Assembly: GCF_019083965.1 (NCBI RefSeq)
Contig: NZ_JAHRCY010000040.1
Span: 1 to 47,777, forward strand
Length of the DNA: 47,777 nucleotides
Source: Catellatospora tritici
GTDB taxonomy: Bacteria > Actinomycetota > Actinomycetes > Mycobacteriales > Micromonosporaceae
Reading direction: 5' to 3'
In this document: one piece after another, positions 23,346 through 31,516 of the stretch
How the letters are laid out: every line of letters begins with the position of its first letter
Position numbering within the stretch: the stretch's first letter is position 1
Notes under the pieces: generated by a model
What the model was told of the DNA's origin: nothing
Databases searched by the model: none
Seen by the model: only the letters and a program-made list of their open reading frames with translations
Program-made: the position numbers and the translations under genes

Positions 23346-24011
23346 TCAGTCACTCCGACTCATCCACAGCAAGGTGTCGAGCAGCCGCAGGAGCGGTATG
23401 TCCGAAACCTCGGCCCGCCCGGCGGCGAGGTCGAGGTTGGACCGGATCTGCTCGTCGCGGACGAGGCAGCGCAGGACGATCCAGTCCGTGCGGTGCGACC
23501 GGTTCGTCAGGCCGAGCACCTTGACGATCTCGCCGTCCCGAACCGGAATCAGCTCTGGCCGCTTGCGCGCGCACAGCTTGCTCGCGACCACCCACGGGTT
23601 CTCCCCGAGCAGCGCCTTCACCCGCAGATACAGGGTGCTGGCAGCGCGCAGCGTCGCGACGCCCGCGCCCGCGAGGTCCTCTCCCGGCACGGCCGCGAGC
23701 AGTGCGGACAGCTCCGCCCGGGAACCGAGGATGTCGCGCACACCCCGCGGGGTGGCGACGACGTTCAGGAGGGTGACGGCAAGCAGGTCGGCCGGGCTGA
23801 ACTCGGTCCGCTCGTTCGGCGCGAGGTCGAGAAAGGCGCGACCGGCGTAGTCGCCCGCCACGTCGTAGTAGGTCCGCAGCTTGTGCGCCGCTGTCGCCGT
23901 GTCCGCCGAGAGCCGACGAGCCGCCTCGACAGCGCCCACGACCTCCGGACCGGCCGGACCTGACCACCCATGTTTCGTCGTCAACTCGTCGACGACGGGG
24001 TCAGACAGCAT
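23346..24011 (-). CDS. DUF6308-like hypothetical protein
   Basis: The 221-aa soluble protein opens with a helical region (VVGAVEAARRLSADTATAAH). It then has YYDVAGDYAGRAFLDLAPNE and FSPADLLAVTLLNVVATP, which together fit the actinobacterial DUF6308 group. The C-terminal half holds LIPVRDGEIVKVLGL and a conserved WIVLRCLVRDE segment. The function is unknown. Its neighbours (the truncated fragment and the chitinase) give no clear hint. It is probably monocistronic. Confidence 0.65.
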   Translation of the reverse strand: MLSDPVVDELTTKHGWSGPAGPEVVGAVEAARRLSADTATAAHKLRTYYDVAGDYAGRAFLDLAPNERTEFSPADLLAVTLLNVVATPRGVRDILGSRAELSALLAAVPGEDLAGAGVATLRAASTLYLRVKALLGENPWVVASKLCARKRPELIPVRDGEIVKVLGLTNRSHRTDWIVLRCLVRDEQIRSNLDLAAGRAEVSDIPLLRLLDTLLWMSRSD

Positions 24012-24093
24012 GCCGACGACGATAGTCGGCGCGGCTGGCTGCCCGGGGCCCCGGCGCCGGTCAGCCGACCTGCCGACGCGGGCGACAACCGCG

Positions 24094-24132
24094 TCCGGCG
24101 GGGTCGCCGCCCGGGGCCGCGACCCCGCCGGA
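24094..24132 (-). terminator. Terminator of the chitinase gene
   Basis: A 14-bp perfect stem (24094-24107 with 24119-24132) with an 11-nt loop begins 30 nt past the chitinase stop codon. It is G/C rich and without a T-tract. Confidence 0.65.
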
Positions 24133-24161
24133 GTCCGGGGCGGGATCGCGGCCGATTCGGA

Positions 24162-25244
24162 TCAGCAGTACAGGTTGTTCCCGGCGGGCACGCCGAGGAT
24201 GTTGACGAACTGCTGGTAGGCGTTGACTCGGCTCTGGACCTGGGCGGGGTTGCCGCCGTTGCACTCCAGCGAGCCGTTGATGCTACGGATCGTCTCACCG
24301 AAGCCCGCGCCGTTGACCATCGCGTTGTGCGAGGTCATGGTGCCGGGGCCGTTCTGGGTCATCCAGTACCAGATGCCGGTCTTCCAGGCGACCGAGGCGT
24401 CGTTCTGCACCAGCCAGGGGTTGGTGAGCAGCGGCAGGCCCAGGGCGTTGCCCGCGGCGTTGTAGTTGAAGTTCCAGCTGAGCTGGATCGGACCGCGGCC
24501 GTAGTAGGCAGCCTGCCCGGCCGGGCAGCCATAGGACTGGCTCGTGTCGCAGTAGTGCGGGTAGTTGGCGGTGTTCTGTTCGACGATGTAGACCAGCCCG
24601 CCGGTCTCGTGGTTCACATTGGCCAGGAACGCGGCGGCCTCCTGCTTGCGCACGGTGTCGCTGCCGGTCCCCGTGAACGCCGGGTAGGCGCTCAGCGCGG
24701 CGACCAGGCCGGAGTACGTGTAGAACGAGTTGCGGCCCGGGAACATCTGGTTGAACTGGGCTTCGCTGACGACGAACCCGCCGGGGTTGGTGGGCGGGCT
24801 GCTGGCCGGCGGCTGGCCGCCGCAGGTGTACGGGTCCCAGTACCAGGTGCTGATGATGGGGTCGTAGCCCGGGTTGTCGTGCTCGGCGATGTAGTACAGA
24901 CCGTTGGTGTAGCGCACGACGTTGCCGGTGGTGTACCAGGTGCCCGCAACCCAGTTCGGGTAGTTGCAGGTGCCGGGCGGCTGCGACGGCGGCGTGCTGC
25001 CGCCGCACGACCCGAGGTCCTGCCAGACGCCGGAGGTGCCGGGTGGCGCCTCGTTCTGTGTCCACCATTTGGCCTGGTAGTTGCGACCGCTGTAGGACAC
25101 CTGCATGCCGCCGGTGTAGACGGCTGACGACTGCCACGGGGTCGCGCAGGCGGCGGCGGACGCCGCCGTGGTGGGGATGATCGCGATCAGTCCACCCGCG
25201 ACCGCCAGGGCCAGAGCTGCCAGCAGGGCACGCATTCTCCGCAT
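24162..25244 (-). CDS. Secreted family 19 chitinase with two chitin-binding domains
   Basis: The 360-aa protein has a Sec signal peptide (1-31, ending TTAASAA). Two CBM5/12-type aromatic-rich modules follow (about 35-80 with YSGRNYQAKWWTQNEAP and WQDLGSC, and 95-141 with Trp/Tyr pairs WYWDPYTC), joined by Pro/Ser/Thr linkers. The GH19 catalytic domain (157-360) keeps Glu213 (NHETGG), Glu222 and the YYGRGPIQLSWNFNY signature. It hydrolyses chitin outside the cell to release chitooligosaccharides. The ATG at 25244 has a strong ribosome site (GAGAGGAG). Regulation probably involves the palindrome at 25322-25332. Confidence 0.95.
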   Translation of the reverse strand: MRRMRALLAALALAVAGGLIAIIPTTAASAAACATPWQSSAVYTGGMQVSYSGRNYQAKWWTQNEAPPGTSGVWQDLGSCGGSTPPSQPPGTCNYPNWVAGTWYTTGNVVRYTNGLYYIAEHDNPGYDPIISTWYWDPYTCGGQPPASSPPTNPGGFVVSEAQFNQMFPGRNSFYTYSGLVAALSAYPAFTGTGSDTVRKQEAAAFLANVNHETGGLVYIVEQNTANYPHYCDTSQSYGCPAGQAAYYGRGPIQLSWNFNYNAAGNALGLPLLTNPWLVQNDASVAWKTGIWYWMTQNGPGTMTSHNAMVNGAGFGETIRSINGSLECNGGNPAQVQSRVNAYQQFVNILGVPAGNNLYC

Positions 25245-25266
25245 GTGCTCACTCCTCTCGAGGAGA

Positions 25267-25332
25267 GGACGGCCGGGACGGGTCGGCCGTCCATCGATGC
25301 GCGTCAGCGTAACATCTGTATGGAAAGTTTCC
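25267..25332 (-). promoter_or_regulatory. Chitinase leader: palindrome and 5' UTR hairpin
   Basis: The odd-centred palindrome GGAAAGTTTCC (25322-25332) in an A/T-rich stretch looks like an operator in the chitinase promoter. Between it and the start codon lies a 9-bp hairpin (25267-25275 with 25284-25292). The ribosome site itself sits in CTCCTCGAGAGGAG (minus strand), which could fold and hide AGGAG. The binding protein is unknown; a ROK- or GntR-type aminosugar regulator is only a guess. Confidence 0.4.
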
Positions 25333-25505
25333 TAATAATAAATGAACGATCATGACCGCCGCGATGAGGCCCGGGGAAGCGACCGATGCCAGTGGGTACG
25401 GCGACGATCGCAAGGTCGGCAGCGCGTGCGTCTGGGCGACTTCGGCCGTCCGCTCCTGCGGGCCGACCGCGTTGCCACCCAGCAGCGCCTGCCGGTGTCG
25501 ACCCG

Positions 25506-26354
25506 CTACGCCACGAGCCGCAGCGGACGCCGCCGGTCGTCTTCGACACCGCCGCGCAGTCGCACGAGCGCCTCAGTGGTCGCGGCGTCGGCGGGGTGGA
25601 ACACCACCACCTGCTGGGCGTCGGCGGTCAGCTCCAGCGACTCGCGTAGCAGCCGCAGCTCCGGACCTGACGGGTGGCTGATCCGCAGGGCTGCTCGCGG
25701 CGGGTGTTTGTGGAGGTTGAGGCGACGGGTGAACTCCGGGCCCGCGAGGGGGGCCAGCGTCGCCGACAGCCATTCGGACGCCTCGCGGGAAGGCCCGGTC
25801 CACAGGTCGAATGCCTGCTCGTCGGCGACGATGTGCCAGTCCGGGAAGAACGAGCGGGCACGCGGATCGGTGAAGACATACCGGGTGAGGTTCGGCTCTG
25901 CCTCGTCGAGCAGGCCGCTGCCGCGGTGCACCGCCGCGAAGCCGCTGGTGTGGGTGAGCACGTCGCCGATCCGGTTGGTCAGCATGGCGATCCCCGGTTC
26001 CAGCAGTCGCAGGGTCGCCACGGCACCTTCGCGCACCTCCCGGCTCGGTGGCGCGCCGCCGCTCCGGCCCGCGCAGGCCCCACCACTGATCTTCGCGAGG
26101 TAGTGCAGGTGGGTGCGGTCCGCCATGCCGAGGCTGAGCGCGTCGGCGATCGCGTTGACGATGGCGGCGGAAGGGTGACGGTCGCGGCCCTGTTCGATCC
26201 GGGTCAGGTACTCCACGCTGATACCGGCTCGTGCGGCCAGGTCCGACCGACGCAGCCCAGGTGCCCGCCGACGGCCAAGCTCGGGCAGCCCCAACTGTGC
26301 GGGTTGGATGCTGTCCCGGGTCGCGCGGATGAAGTCCCCCAGCGGTGTACCCAT
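25506..26354 (-). CDS. XRE-family regulator, MmyB-like ligand-binding domain
   Basis: The 282-aa protein has an N-terminal helix-turn-helix (about 12-75; RRSDLAARAGISVEYLTRIE is the DNA-reading core) and a C-terminal PAS-like MmyB domain (about 105-275; RYVFTDPRARSFFPDW and HPSGPELRLLRESLEL). MmyB domains bind fatty-acid-like ligands in the characterised example. The gene is divergent from an FMN reductase with about 100 bp between starts, the usual arrangement for a local regulator of an oxidoreductase. A palindrome at 26388-26406 is the probable operator. About 260 bp downstream, up to the chitinase start, holds no gene that I can support. Confidence 0.9.
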   Translation of the reverse strand: MGTPLGDFIRATRDSIQPAQLGLPELGRRRAPGLRRSDLAARAGISVEYLTRIEQGRDRHPSAAIVNAIADALSLGMADRTHLHYLAKISGGACAGRSGGAPPSREVREGAVATLRLLEPGIAMLTNRIGDVLTHTSGFAAVHRGSGLLDEAEPNLTRYVFTDPRARSFFPDWHIVADEQAFDLWTGPSREASEWLSATLAPLAGPEFTRRLNLHKHPPRAALRISHPSGPELRLLRESLELTADAQQVVVFHPADAATTEALVRLRGGVEDDRRRPLRLVA

Positions 26355-26387
26355 GCCGGAAGTCTATGGGGGCACGGTGGCGGCAGC

Positions 26388-26406
26388 CTGGCCCTGCCAG
26401 GGCCAG
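26388..26406. promoter_or_regulatory. Inverted repeat between MmyB regulator and FMN reductase
   Basis: CTGGCCCT (26388-26395) and AGGGCCAG (26399-26406) form a perfect 8-bp inverted repeat with a 3-bp centre, placed in the middle of the divergent intergenic region. It is a likely binding site for the adjacent XRE/MmyB regulator. Confidence 0.5.
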
Positions 26407-26455
26407 CCTGAGCGCGGTCTGGTTACGACCGTGGCACGGACCGATCGTTGTGGTC

Positions 26456-27055
26456 ATGGACAACACGATCAAACAGCGGCTCGCGATCATCGTCGGCAGT
26501 GTGCGGGAGGGCCGATTCGGCCCCACGATCGCCTCATGGGTCGCCGAGCAGGCCCGGCAGCACAACGGCTTCGACGTCGAGGTCGTCGACCTGGCCGACG
26601 TCGACCTGCCGCTCGGGCTGCCCGCCATGCCGCCGAAGCTGGCCGGGGCGGACTACCCCCGCCCCGTGGGCATGGGTGCCCTGACCACAGCACTGGCGCG
26701 CGCCGACGCGTTCGTCGTGGTCACGCCGGAGTACAACCACAGCTATCCCGCCTCGGTGAAGGCCGCCATCGACTGGCACTTCACCCAGTGGCAGGCCAAG
26801 CCGGTGGCGTTCGTCAGCTACGGCGGCGCGTCGGGCGGTCGGCACGCGGTGCTGCACCTGCAGAACGTGCTGACGGAGTTGCATGCGGTGACCGTCGGCG
26901 AGAGCTTGGCGTTCGCGAACTACTTCACCGCATGGCAGGACGGCCGTCCGCTGTCCGACGACGCCACGGGACACGCCAAGTCGCTGTTGGACCAGCTGTC
27001 CTGGTGGTCGCACGCGCTGAGTGCGGCCCGTGCGGCGGCGCCCTATCCGGGATGA
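26456..27055 (+). CDS. NADPH-dependent FMN reductase (flavodoxin-like fold)
   Basis: The 199-aa protein has the FMN phosphate loop IIVGSVREGRFGPTIASWV at residues 11-29, the isoalloxazine-contact segment TPEYNHSYPASVKAAIDW and the GGASGGRHAVLHLQ region, as in NAD(P)H:quinone/FMN reductases such as ArsH- or azoreductase-like enzymes. The ATG at 26456 begins the fold directly; the upstream extension to 26345 lies over the regulator's promoter and is not coding. Probable role: quinone, azo or xenobiotic reduction, under control of the divergent MmyB regulator. Confidence 0.9.
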   Translation: MDNTIKQRLAIIVGSVREGRFGPTIASWVAEQARQHNGFDVEVVDLADVDLPLGLPAMPPKLAGADYPRPVGMGALTTALARADAFVVVTPEYNHSYPASVKAAIDWHFTQWQAKPVAFVSYGGASGGRHAVLHLQNVLTELHAVTVGESLAFANYFTAWQDGRPLSDDATGHAKSLLDQLSWWSHALSAARAAAPYPG

Positions 27056-27130
27056 GAACGACCGGCGGCCCGTAGGGCGGCACGGCAGCGGGCGGCCGCA
27101 CACCGGGACCCGGCAGAGCCGGAGTCGCGT

Positions 27131-27164
27131 GCTCGCCTCGGCAGACTTCGCCGCCGAGGCGAGC
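27131..27164. terminator. Bidirectional terminator between FMN reductase and secreted repeat protein
   Basis: GCTCGCCTCGG (27131-27141) pairs perfectly with 27154-27164 around a 12-nt loop. It lies between two convergent genes and just before the stop of the minus-strand gene. Confidence 0.65.
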
Positions 27165-27172
27165 CGCGATGC

Positions 27173-28021
27173 TCACAGGCTGCGCTGGACGATCTGGTAC
27201 CCACTCGACGATGTGCCGCAGACCGCGTAGAGGGCGAGCGTGCGGCTCGCCGCACCGTTGTTCCGCATCGCGGTGAGGAACACTCCGGCGCCGGTGGCCT
27301 CGCCGGGTGCGCTCTCCTGCGTCACGGTCCGGAAGTTGGCGCCGCTGGAGTCGATGATCTGCCCGCCGCCGCCGAAGACGAGCTTGCCCGACGGGCAGCC
27401 GGCGACAGCGCGCAGGAACCCGCCCGCGGCGATGGTCAGATCGCGGCGGACGATCTCGTACCCGGTCGGCGCGTTGGCACAGACGGCGTAGAAGCCGACG
27501 TTGTGTGCCACCGTGTCGTTGTTGCCGACCGCGCTGCGCCACAGTTTGAGGCTGCCGCCGAGTGCCGAGTCGGGGCCGGTCTCCTGGATTACGGTCCGGA
27601 AGTCGCGGGTGCCCTCGCCGACGACCTGCGCGCCGCCGCCCAGCGCCACCTTGCCCGACGGGCACAGTCCATAGGTGCGCACGAACCCGCCCGCCGGGAC
27701 GACCGCGTCGCGCCGAACCACCTCGTAACCGGCCGGGGCCGTGGCGCAGACGGCGAACAGGCCGATGCTGTGCGCGGCGGCGTCATTGTTGCGCAGGGCG
27801 ATGAGCCACAGCGATCCGCTGGGCGAGGACTCCTGCAGCACCGTCCGGAAGTCGTGGCTGCCTTCCCCCAGCACCTGGGTTCCGCCCGCGATGGCGACCT
27901 TGCCCGCCGGGCAGGCCACCGTGGTGCGGACGAAGCCGCCGGGCGCGACCGCCGCGTACGCGGGTGCGGCCGGTAGGAGCACAGCAAGGGCAGCAGCTAG
28001 CGCCAGCACTCGGCGAGTCAT
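27173..28021 (-). CDS. Secreted protein of three tandem ~85-residue repeats
   Basis: The ATG at 28021 gives 282 aa with a Sec signal peptide cut after AAPAYA (about residue 23). The mature protein is three copies of one module (about 28-110, 111-200, 200-282). Each opens GGF(V/L)R, then a C-P-(A/S)-G-K-(V/L) loop, G-G...Q(V/I), a FRTV.QE segment and R/G-NN(D/G), and closes with (F/Y)AVC..(A/S)..GY(E/Q)IV(R/Q)R. Two Cys per module suggest one internal disulphide each. I know no characterised function. The fold may be a three-bladed or trefoil-like surface binder. Monocistronic. Confidence 0.75.
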   Translation of the reverse strand: MTRRVLALAAALAVLLPAAPAYAAVAPGGFVRTTVACPAGKVAIAGGTQVLGEGSHDFRTVLQESSPSGSLWLIALRNNDAAAHSIGLFAVCATAPAGYEVVRRDAVVPAGGFVRTYGLCPSGKVALGGGAQVVGEGTRDFRTVIQETGPDSALGGSLKLWRSAVGNNDTVAHNVGFYAVCANAPTGYEIVRRDLTIAAGGFLRAVAGCPSGKLVFGGGGQIIDSSGANFRTVTQESAPGEATGAGVFLTAMRNNGAASRTLALYAVCGTSSSGYQIVQRSL

Positions 28022-28134
28022 GCGAAGTCCTCCATGCCTATGGATGTATCGATACGGTAGGTGGCCGCCGAACCGCACCGCAAATCCGCGGCCGAACCAC
28101 GGTGCGGGCGGTGATAGGGCCGTACCGTGGTGGC

Positions 28135-28641
28135 ATGACCACGCTGCACGGCGATCGCGTGACGCTGCGCCCGGCCGGACCCGGCGACGTCGACGCCCTC
28201 GTCGCCATCCGGGCCACGCCGCAGGTCCGTGACCGATGGCAGGGCGACGACCTGGCCGCGGAGATCGCGGACGACCTCACCGATCCCGACCTGGAACTGC
28301 TGGCGATCGAGCACGAGGGCCGGATCGTCGGCGCGATCCAGTGGCACGAGGAGACCGACGCCATGTACCGCCACGCGGGCATGGACCTCTACCTCGACCC
28401 CACGGTGCACGGCCGTGGCCTGGGCTCCGACGCGGTACGCACGCTGGCCCGGCACCTGATCGGCGAGCTGGGCCACCACCGGCTGGTCATCGACCCGGCG
28501 GCGGACAACACCGCGGCCATCGCCTGCTACGCCAAGGTCGGCTTCCAGCCGGTGGGCGTGATGCGCCGCTACGAGCGCGGGCCTGACGGCACCTGGCACG
28601 ACGGCCTGCTCATGGACCTGCTCGCCGAGGACCTCCGCTGA
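28135..28641 (+). CDS. GNAT N-acetyltransferase, AAC(6')-like
   Basis: The 168-aa protein has the GNAT core: N-terminal TLRPAGPGDVDALVAIR, central beta-bulge DLYLDPTVHGRGLGSDAVRT (acetyl-CoA pyrophosphate loop HGRGLGSD) and DPAADNTAAIACYAKVGF. Its closest recognisable relatives are proteins annotated as aminoglycoside 6'-N-acetyltransferases, because of the RYERGPDGTWHDGLLMDLL tail. Actual aminoglycoside activity cannot be concluded. It is divergent from the secreted repeat gene and convergent with the HEAT-like gene. Confidence 0.85.
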   Translation: MTTLHGDRVTLRPAGPGDVDALVAIRATPQVRDRWQGDDLAAEIADDLTDPDLELLAIEHEGRIVGAIQWHEETDAMYRHAGMDLYLDPTVHGRGLGSDAVRTLARHLIGELGHHRLVIDPAADNTAAIACYAKVGFQPVGVMRRYERGPDGTWHDGLLMDLLAEDLR

Positions 28642-28674
28642 CCCGTACGGCGGGCCGCCCAGGCCCGTGGCACG

Positions 28675-29886
28675 TCAGGTTCGCGCCGACCGCACCTCGC
28701 CGTTGACGTACGCCCGCAGGTGTTCGCGACTGCCGGACAGCCCGTAGTCGGACATCAGCAGGCTGAAGTTCCCGAACCGGTGCTCGCCCAGCATCCAGGC
28801 CCGCGGCGACCGGGCCAGCACCGTCAGCAGCCGACGCTGGTCCTCGGCCAGGTGCCCGTATGCGGTTCCCGCGGGCACCGGCTCCGGGAACGCCACCCGC
28901 AGGGCGGACGCCACCATCGTCAGGGCATCGCTGCCGCTCACGGTCGGGATGCCGCGCAGCCACGCCGCGAAGACCTTCCCGGCGTGGCGGCCGGTCAGCC
29001 GTTCCAGCACCAGGCCCGCCAGCCCGGCCAGGTTTCCGTCCAGGAACGGGATCTGGTCGCGAGGTGCGCCCGACGCCCAACCGAGCAGTTCGGTGACGGC
29101 GGCGTCCGGCGCGTCGTCGCCGTCGACCAGGGCGGTGGCGACGGCAGCCGCCCAGCGGGTCACCCGCTCGGGCGCGGCCAGCAGGTGGTCGGGCGGGCGA
29201 TGACCGAGCAGACCGGCCGCGACCAGTGCGGTGGCCGCCGCTCGCACCTGCTCGGCAGTGTCCTGCGCGTCGGTCGCCGCGGCCAGCAGGGCCGGCACGC
29301 TGTCGGCCGCGTCCTCGGGGAACCACGCCAGCGTGTAGGCGGCCCGGATGCGCAGCGCCGGATCGGGGGCGCGCAGCAACTCGCGCAGCAGCGGCACACC
29401 GGCGCGGACCGCGTCGTAGACGGCCAGCTCGATGTGCCGGTAGTAGCGCTGCTGGTCCTCGTCGGACAGGGCTTCGACGTAGCGGTACTCGCTCTCGTCG
29501 TCGTAGTCGGGGTGGTCCGGCCTCGGCGCCGCGGCGCGCACCGCGTCCCCGCCGTGGGCCTGCTCGCGCATGAGCGCGACCGGGAACGTGCCCGGCAGCC
29601 AGGCCTCGTCACCCCCGATGGCCATCACCGCCAGCATCTCCACCAGCACGGGCCGGTCCGGGACGTCCTCGTCGGCGAGCAGTTCGAGCAGGAAGGGCGC
29701 CGCGTAGGCGGTCGCCTCGTAGCGCGAGCCCTGGTGCACGATGCTGGCGTACAGCTGCTGGTAGGCACCGATGCGCACGTCATCGTCCGCGCGGGCCAGG
29801 TCGCGGATCTGGCCGGGCACGTCGTCAGCGGGGCCGTACGCGTGGGTCAGCAGGGCCCAGTCGATGTCGTCGAGTCGCTCCAGCAC
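28675..29886 (-). CDS. HEAT-repeat-like hypothetical protein
   Basis: The 403-aa protein is almost wholly helical with alanine/leucine-rich helix pairs, for example VPLLRELLRAPDPALRIRAA, DSVPALLAAATDAQDTAEQV and ALTMVASALRVAFPEPV, characteristic of HEAT/ARM-type scaffolds. The N-terminus LERLDDIDWALLTHAYGPAD is shared with actinobacterial hypothetical proteins and sets the start at the GTG at 29886 rather than the upstream GTG/TTG codons. It is divergent from the PEP-utilising operon, so the 29938-29969 palindrome may also affect it. It probably binds another protein. Confidence 0.7.
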   Translation of the reverse strand: MLERLDDIDWALLTHAYGPADDVPGQIRDLARADDDVRIGAYQQLYASIVHQGSRYEATAYAAPFLLELLADEDVPDRPVLVEMLAVMAIGGDEAWLPGTFPVALMREQAHGGDAVRAAAPRPDHPDYDDESEYRYVEALSDEDQQRYYRHIELAVYDAVRAGVPLLRELLRAPDPALRIRAAYTLAWFPEDAADSVPALLAAATDAQDTAEQVRAAATALVAAGLLGHRPPDHLLAAPERVTRWAAAVATALVDGDDAPDAAVTELLGWASGAPRDQIPFLDGNLAGLAGLVLERLTGRHAGKVFAAWLRGIPTVSGSDALTMVASALRVAFPEPVPAGTAYGHLAEDQRRLLTVLARSPRAWMLGEHRFGNFSLLMSDYGLSGSREHLRAYVNGEVRSART

Positions 29887-29937
29887 CGCGGCATTCTCAC
29901 ATCCGCGTACGACAGCCCATTCAACACGATCACAGTG

Positions 29938-29969
29938 TTCAACAGTCTGTTGACAAACAGATTGTTGAA
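29938..29969. promoter_or_regulatory. 32-bp near-perfect palindrome upstream of the PEP-utilising operon
   Basis: The left arm TTCAACA-g-TCTGTT (29938-29951) and right arm AACAGA-t-TGTTGAA (29956-29969) match at 13 of 14 positions around a 4-bp centre (GACA). A further TTCAACA half-site lies at 29920-29926. A TTGACA -35-like hexamer (29950-29955) straddles the centre. The site ends 16 bp before the first start codon. It is probably the operator of the operon's own small DNA-binding-like product, and could also control the divergent HEAT-like gene. Confidence 0.65.
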
Positions 29970-29984
29970 AGACAGGCTGGCGTG

Positions 29985-30380
29985 ATGGACGAAGCATCCG
30001 CCGACCAGGCCGCGGGCGCCACCGAACACTGGGCTCGGGACCGGCTGACCGCCCACGGCGGCGACGAGCTGCCCCGGTTGCCGTGGCTGGCCGACGGGCA
30101 GCCGCACGACGCGTTCACGCTGATCCGCCAGGCGCTGTGGCGGGCCGTCGCCGACCGGGACGCGTTGGACCTGCCCGACGACCTCCTGGCCGCGATCACG
30201 CTGCTGGACGCCGCCCGCGCCGAACTCGACCAACTGGAGGCGGGCCTGCTGTTCGTCGCCCGCGCCGAAGGCCTGACCTGGGCTCAGGTCGCCCGCCCGC
30301 TCGGCCTGCGCACCGCCCAGGCAGCACAGCAACGGCACGACCGGGTGACCGCCCGCCTCGACGGCAGGGCGGGTGCGTGA
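29985..30380 (+). CDS. Small DNA-binding-like (HTH) regulator, first gene of the PEP-utilising operon
   Basis: The 131-aa protein starts at the ATG at 29985 (a GTG sits at 29982). Its N-terminal helical part (HDAFTLIRQALWRAVADRDAL) is followed by LLFVARAEGLTWAQVARPLG and LRTAQAAQQRHDRVTARL, a clear helix-turn-helix. Similar proteins in actinobacteria are annotated as DNA-binding or hsp18-type regulators. It overlaps the next gene by 4 bases (GTGA). The palindrome just upstream suggests it represses its own operon. Confidence 0.75.
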   Translation: MDEASADQAAGATEHWARDRLTAHGGDELPRLPWLADGQPHDAFTLIRQALWRAVADRDALDLPDDLLAAITLLDAARAELDQLEAGLLFVARAEGLTWAQVARPLGLRTAQAAQQRHDRVTARLDGRAGA

Positions 30381-31516
30381 GCGTCGTCCCCCTCGCCGAC
30401 GCGAGCCGCGAACACGGCCGCAAAGCCCACGGGCTCGGCGTCCTGCTGCGCGCCGGTCTTGCCGTCCCGGCCGGGTTCGTCGTCACCGACCCGGCCGTCG
30501 ACCCCCGGGTGGTCGCCGCACACCTGGACCGGCTCCCGGGCCGAGCGGTCGCGGTCCGATCGTCGGGGCTGGCCGAGGACTCGGCGACGGCGTCGTTCGC
30601 CGGGCAGTTCGAGACCGTGCTGGGTGCCCGGGGCCTCGACGGGGTCCTCGCCGCGCTGCGGCACTGCGCCGCCTCGTCGCAGACCGAGCGGGCACGCGGC
30701 TACCGGGCACACCTCGGCCTCGACGACGAGGCGACCGTGCCGGTGATCGTGCAGAGCCTCGTCGAGGCCGACCGCGCCGGCGTGCTGTTCACCCGTGACC
30801 CGCGGACCGGTTCCTATGCAATGGTGGTCAACGCCTCGTGGGGCCTCGGGGAGTCCGTCGTGTCCGGCGCGGTGGTGCCCGACGAAGTCGTCGTGACGGG
30901 TATGGGCGATACCGTCCAGCTCACCGTCGGCGCCAAGGCCACCCGGCTGGACCTGGGCGAGCATGGGCTGGTGCGTTCGGCGGTCCCCGGACCCGACCGG
31001 CGCCGCGGCTGCCTGACTCCGGAGGAGATCGCCCAGCTCGTCCTGCTCGGCCTGACCTGCGAAGACCTCTTCGGCCAAGCCCAGGACCTCGAATGGGCGA
31101 TACGCGACGGCCGGATCTGGCTGCTGCAGGCTCGCCCGATCACCGCCCTGGGCACCGCGACCGCCCCGAGCGCCGACGACGCGACCCGCCCGCTGCTCAC
31201 CGGTGTGCCGAGCAGTCCCGGCCGGGCGCTGGGACCGGCGCGGATCATCCGGTCGGTCGACGACTTCTCCCGCCTGCGGGCAGGGGATGTACTGGTGTGC
31301 CGGACCACGGACCCGGCCTGGACGCCGCTGTTCGGTCTCGCCTCCGCCGTCGTCACGGAGACCGGCGGCATCCTCTGCCACGCGGCCATCGTCGCGCGGG
31401 AGTTCGGCATCCCCGCCGTCGTCGCCGCCGCCGAGGCGACGACCATCCTGACCGAGGACGCACCCGTCACGGTCGACGGCACCGTCGGCACCATCACCGA
31501 AGGACTCGGCCGATGA
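30377..31516 (+). CDS. Compact PEP-synthase/rifampin-phosphotransferase-like enzyme
   Basis: The GTG at 30377 gives 379 aa. Residues 10-255 form a PPDK_N-type ATP-grasp domain: KAHGLGVLLRAGLAVPAGFV, AVRSSGLAEDSATASFAGQF, AGVLFTRDP, NASWGLGESVVSGAVVPDE and DLEWAIRDGRIWLLQARPI. Residues 275-379 form a swivelling phosphohistidine domain with the conserved GGILCHAAIVAREFGIPAVV (His335). Rifampin phosphotransferase also has ATP-binding and terminal His domains, but with a roughly 400-residue substrate-binding domain between them, and PEP synthase has a C-terminal PEP domain. Both are absent here. The enzyme could therefore phosphorylate a partner held by another protein. Coupled by 4-base overlaps to both neighbours. 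Confidence 0.85.
   Translation: MSVVPLADASREHGRKAHGLGVLLRAGLAVPAGFVVTDPAVDPRVVAAHLDRLPGRAVAVRSSGLAEDSATASFAGQFETVLGARGLDGVLAALRHCAASSQTERARGYRAHLGLDDEATVPVIVQSLVEADRAGVLFTRDPRTGSYAMVVNASWGLGESVVSGAVVPDEVVVTGMGDTVQLTVGAKATRLDLGEHGLVRSAVPGPDRRRGCLTPEEIAQLVLLGLTCEDLFGQAQDLEWAIRDGRIWLLQARPITALGTATAPSADDATRPLLTGVPSSPGRALGPARIIRSVDDFSRLRAGDVLVCRTTDPAWTPLFGLASAVVTETGGILCHAAIVAREFGIPAVVAAAEATTILTEDAPVTVDGTVGTITEGLGR

Noticed and set aside
25304..25549. Small minus-strand frame (81 codons) between chitinase and MmyB regulator
   Set aside because: It overlaps the regulator's end and the chitinase operator, and has Gly/Arg/Pro-rich non-protein-like composition.
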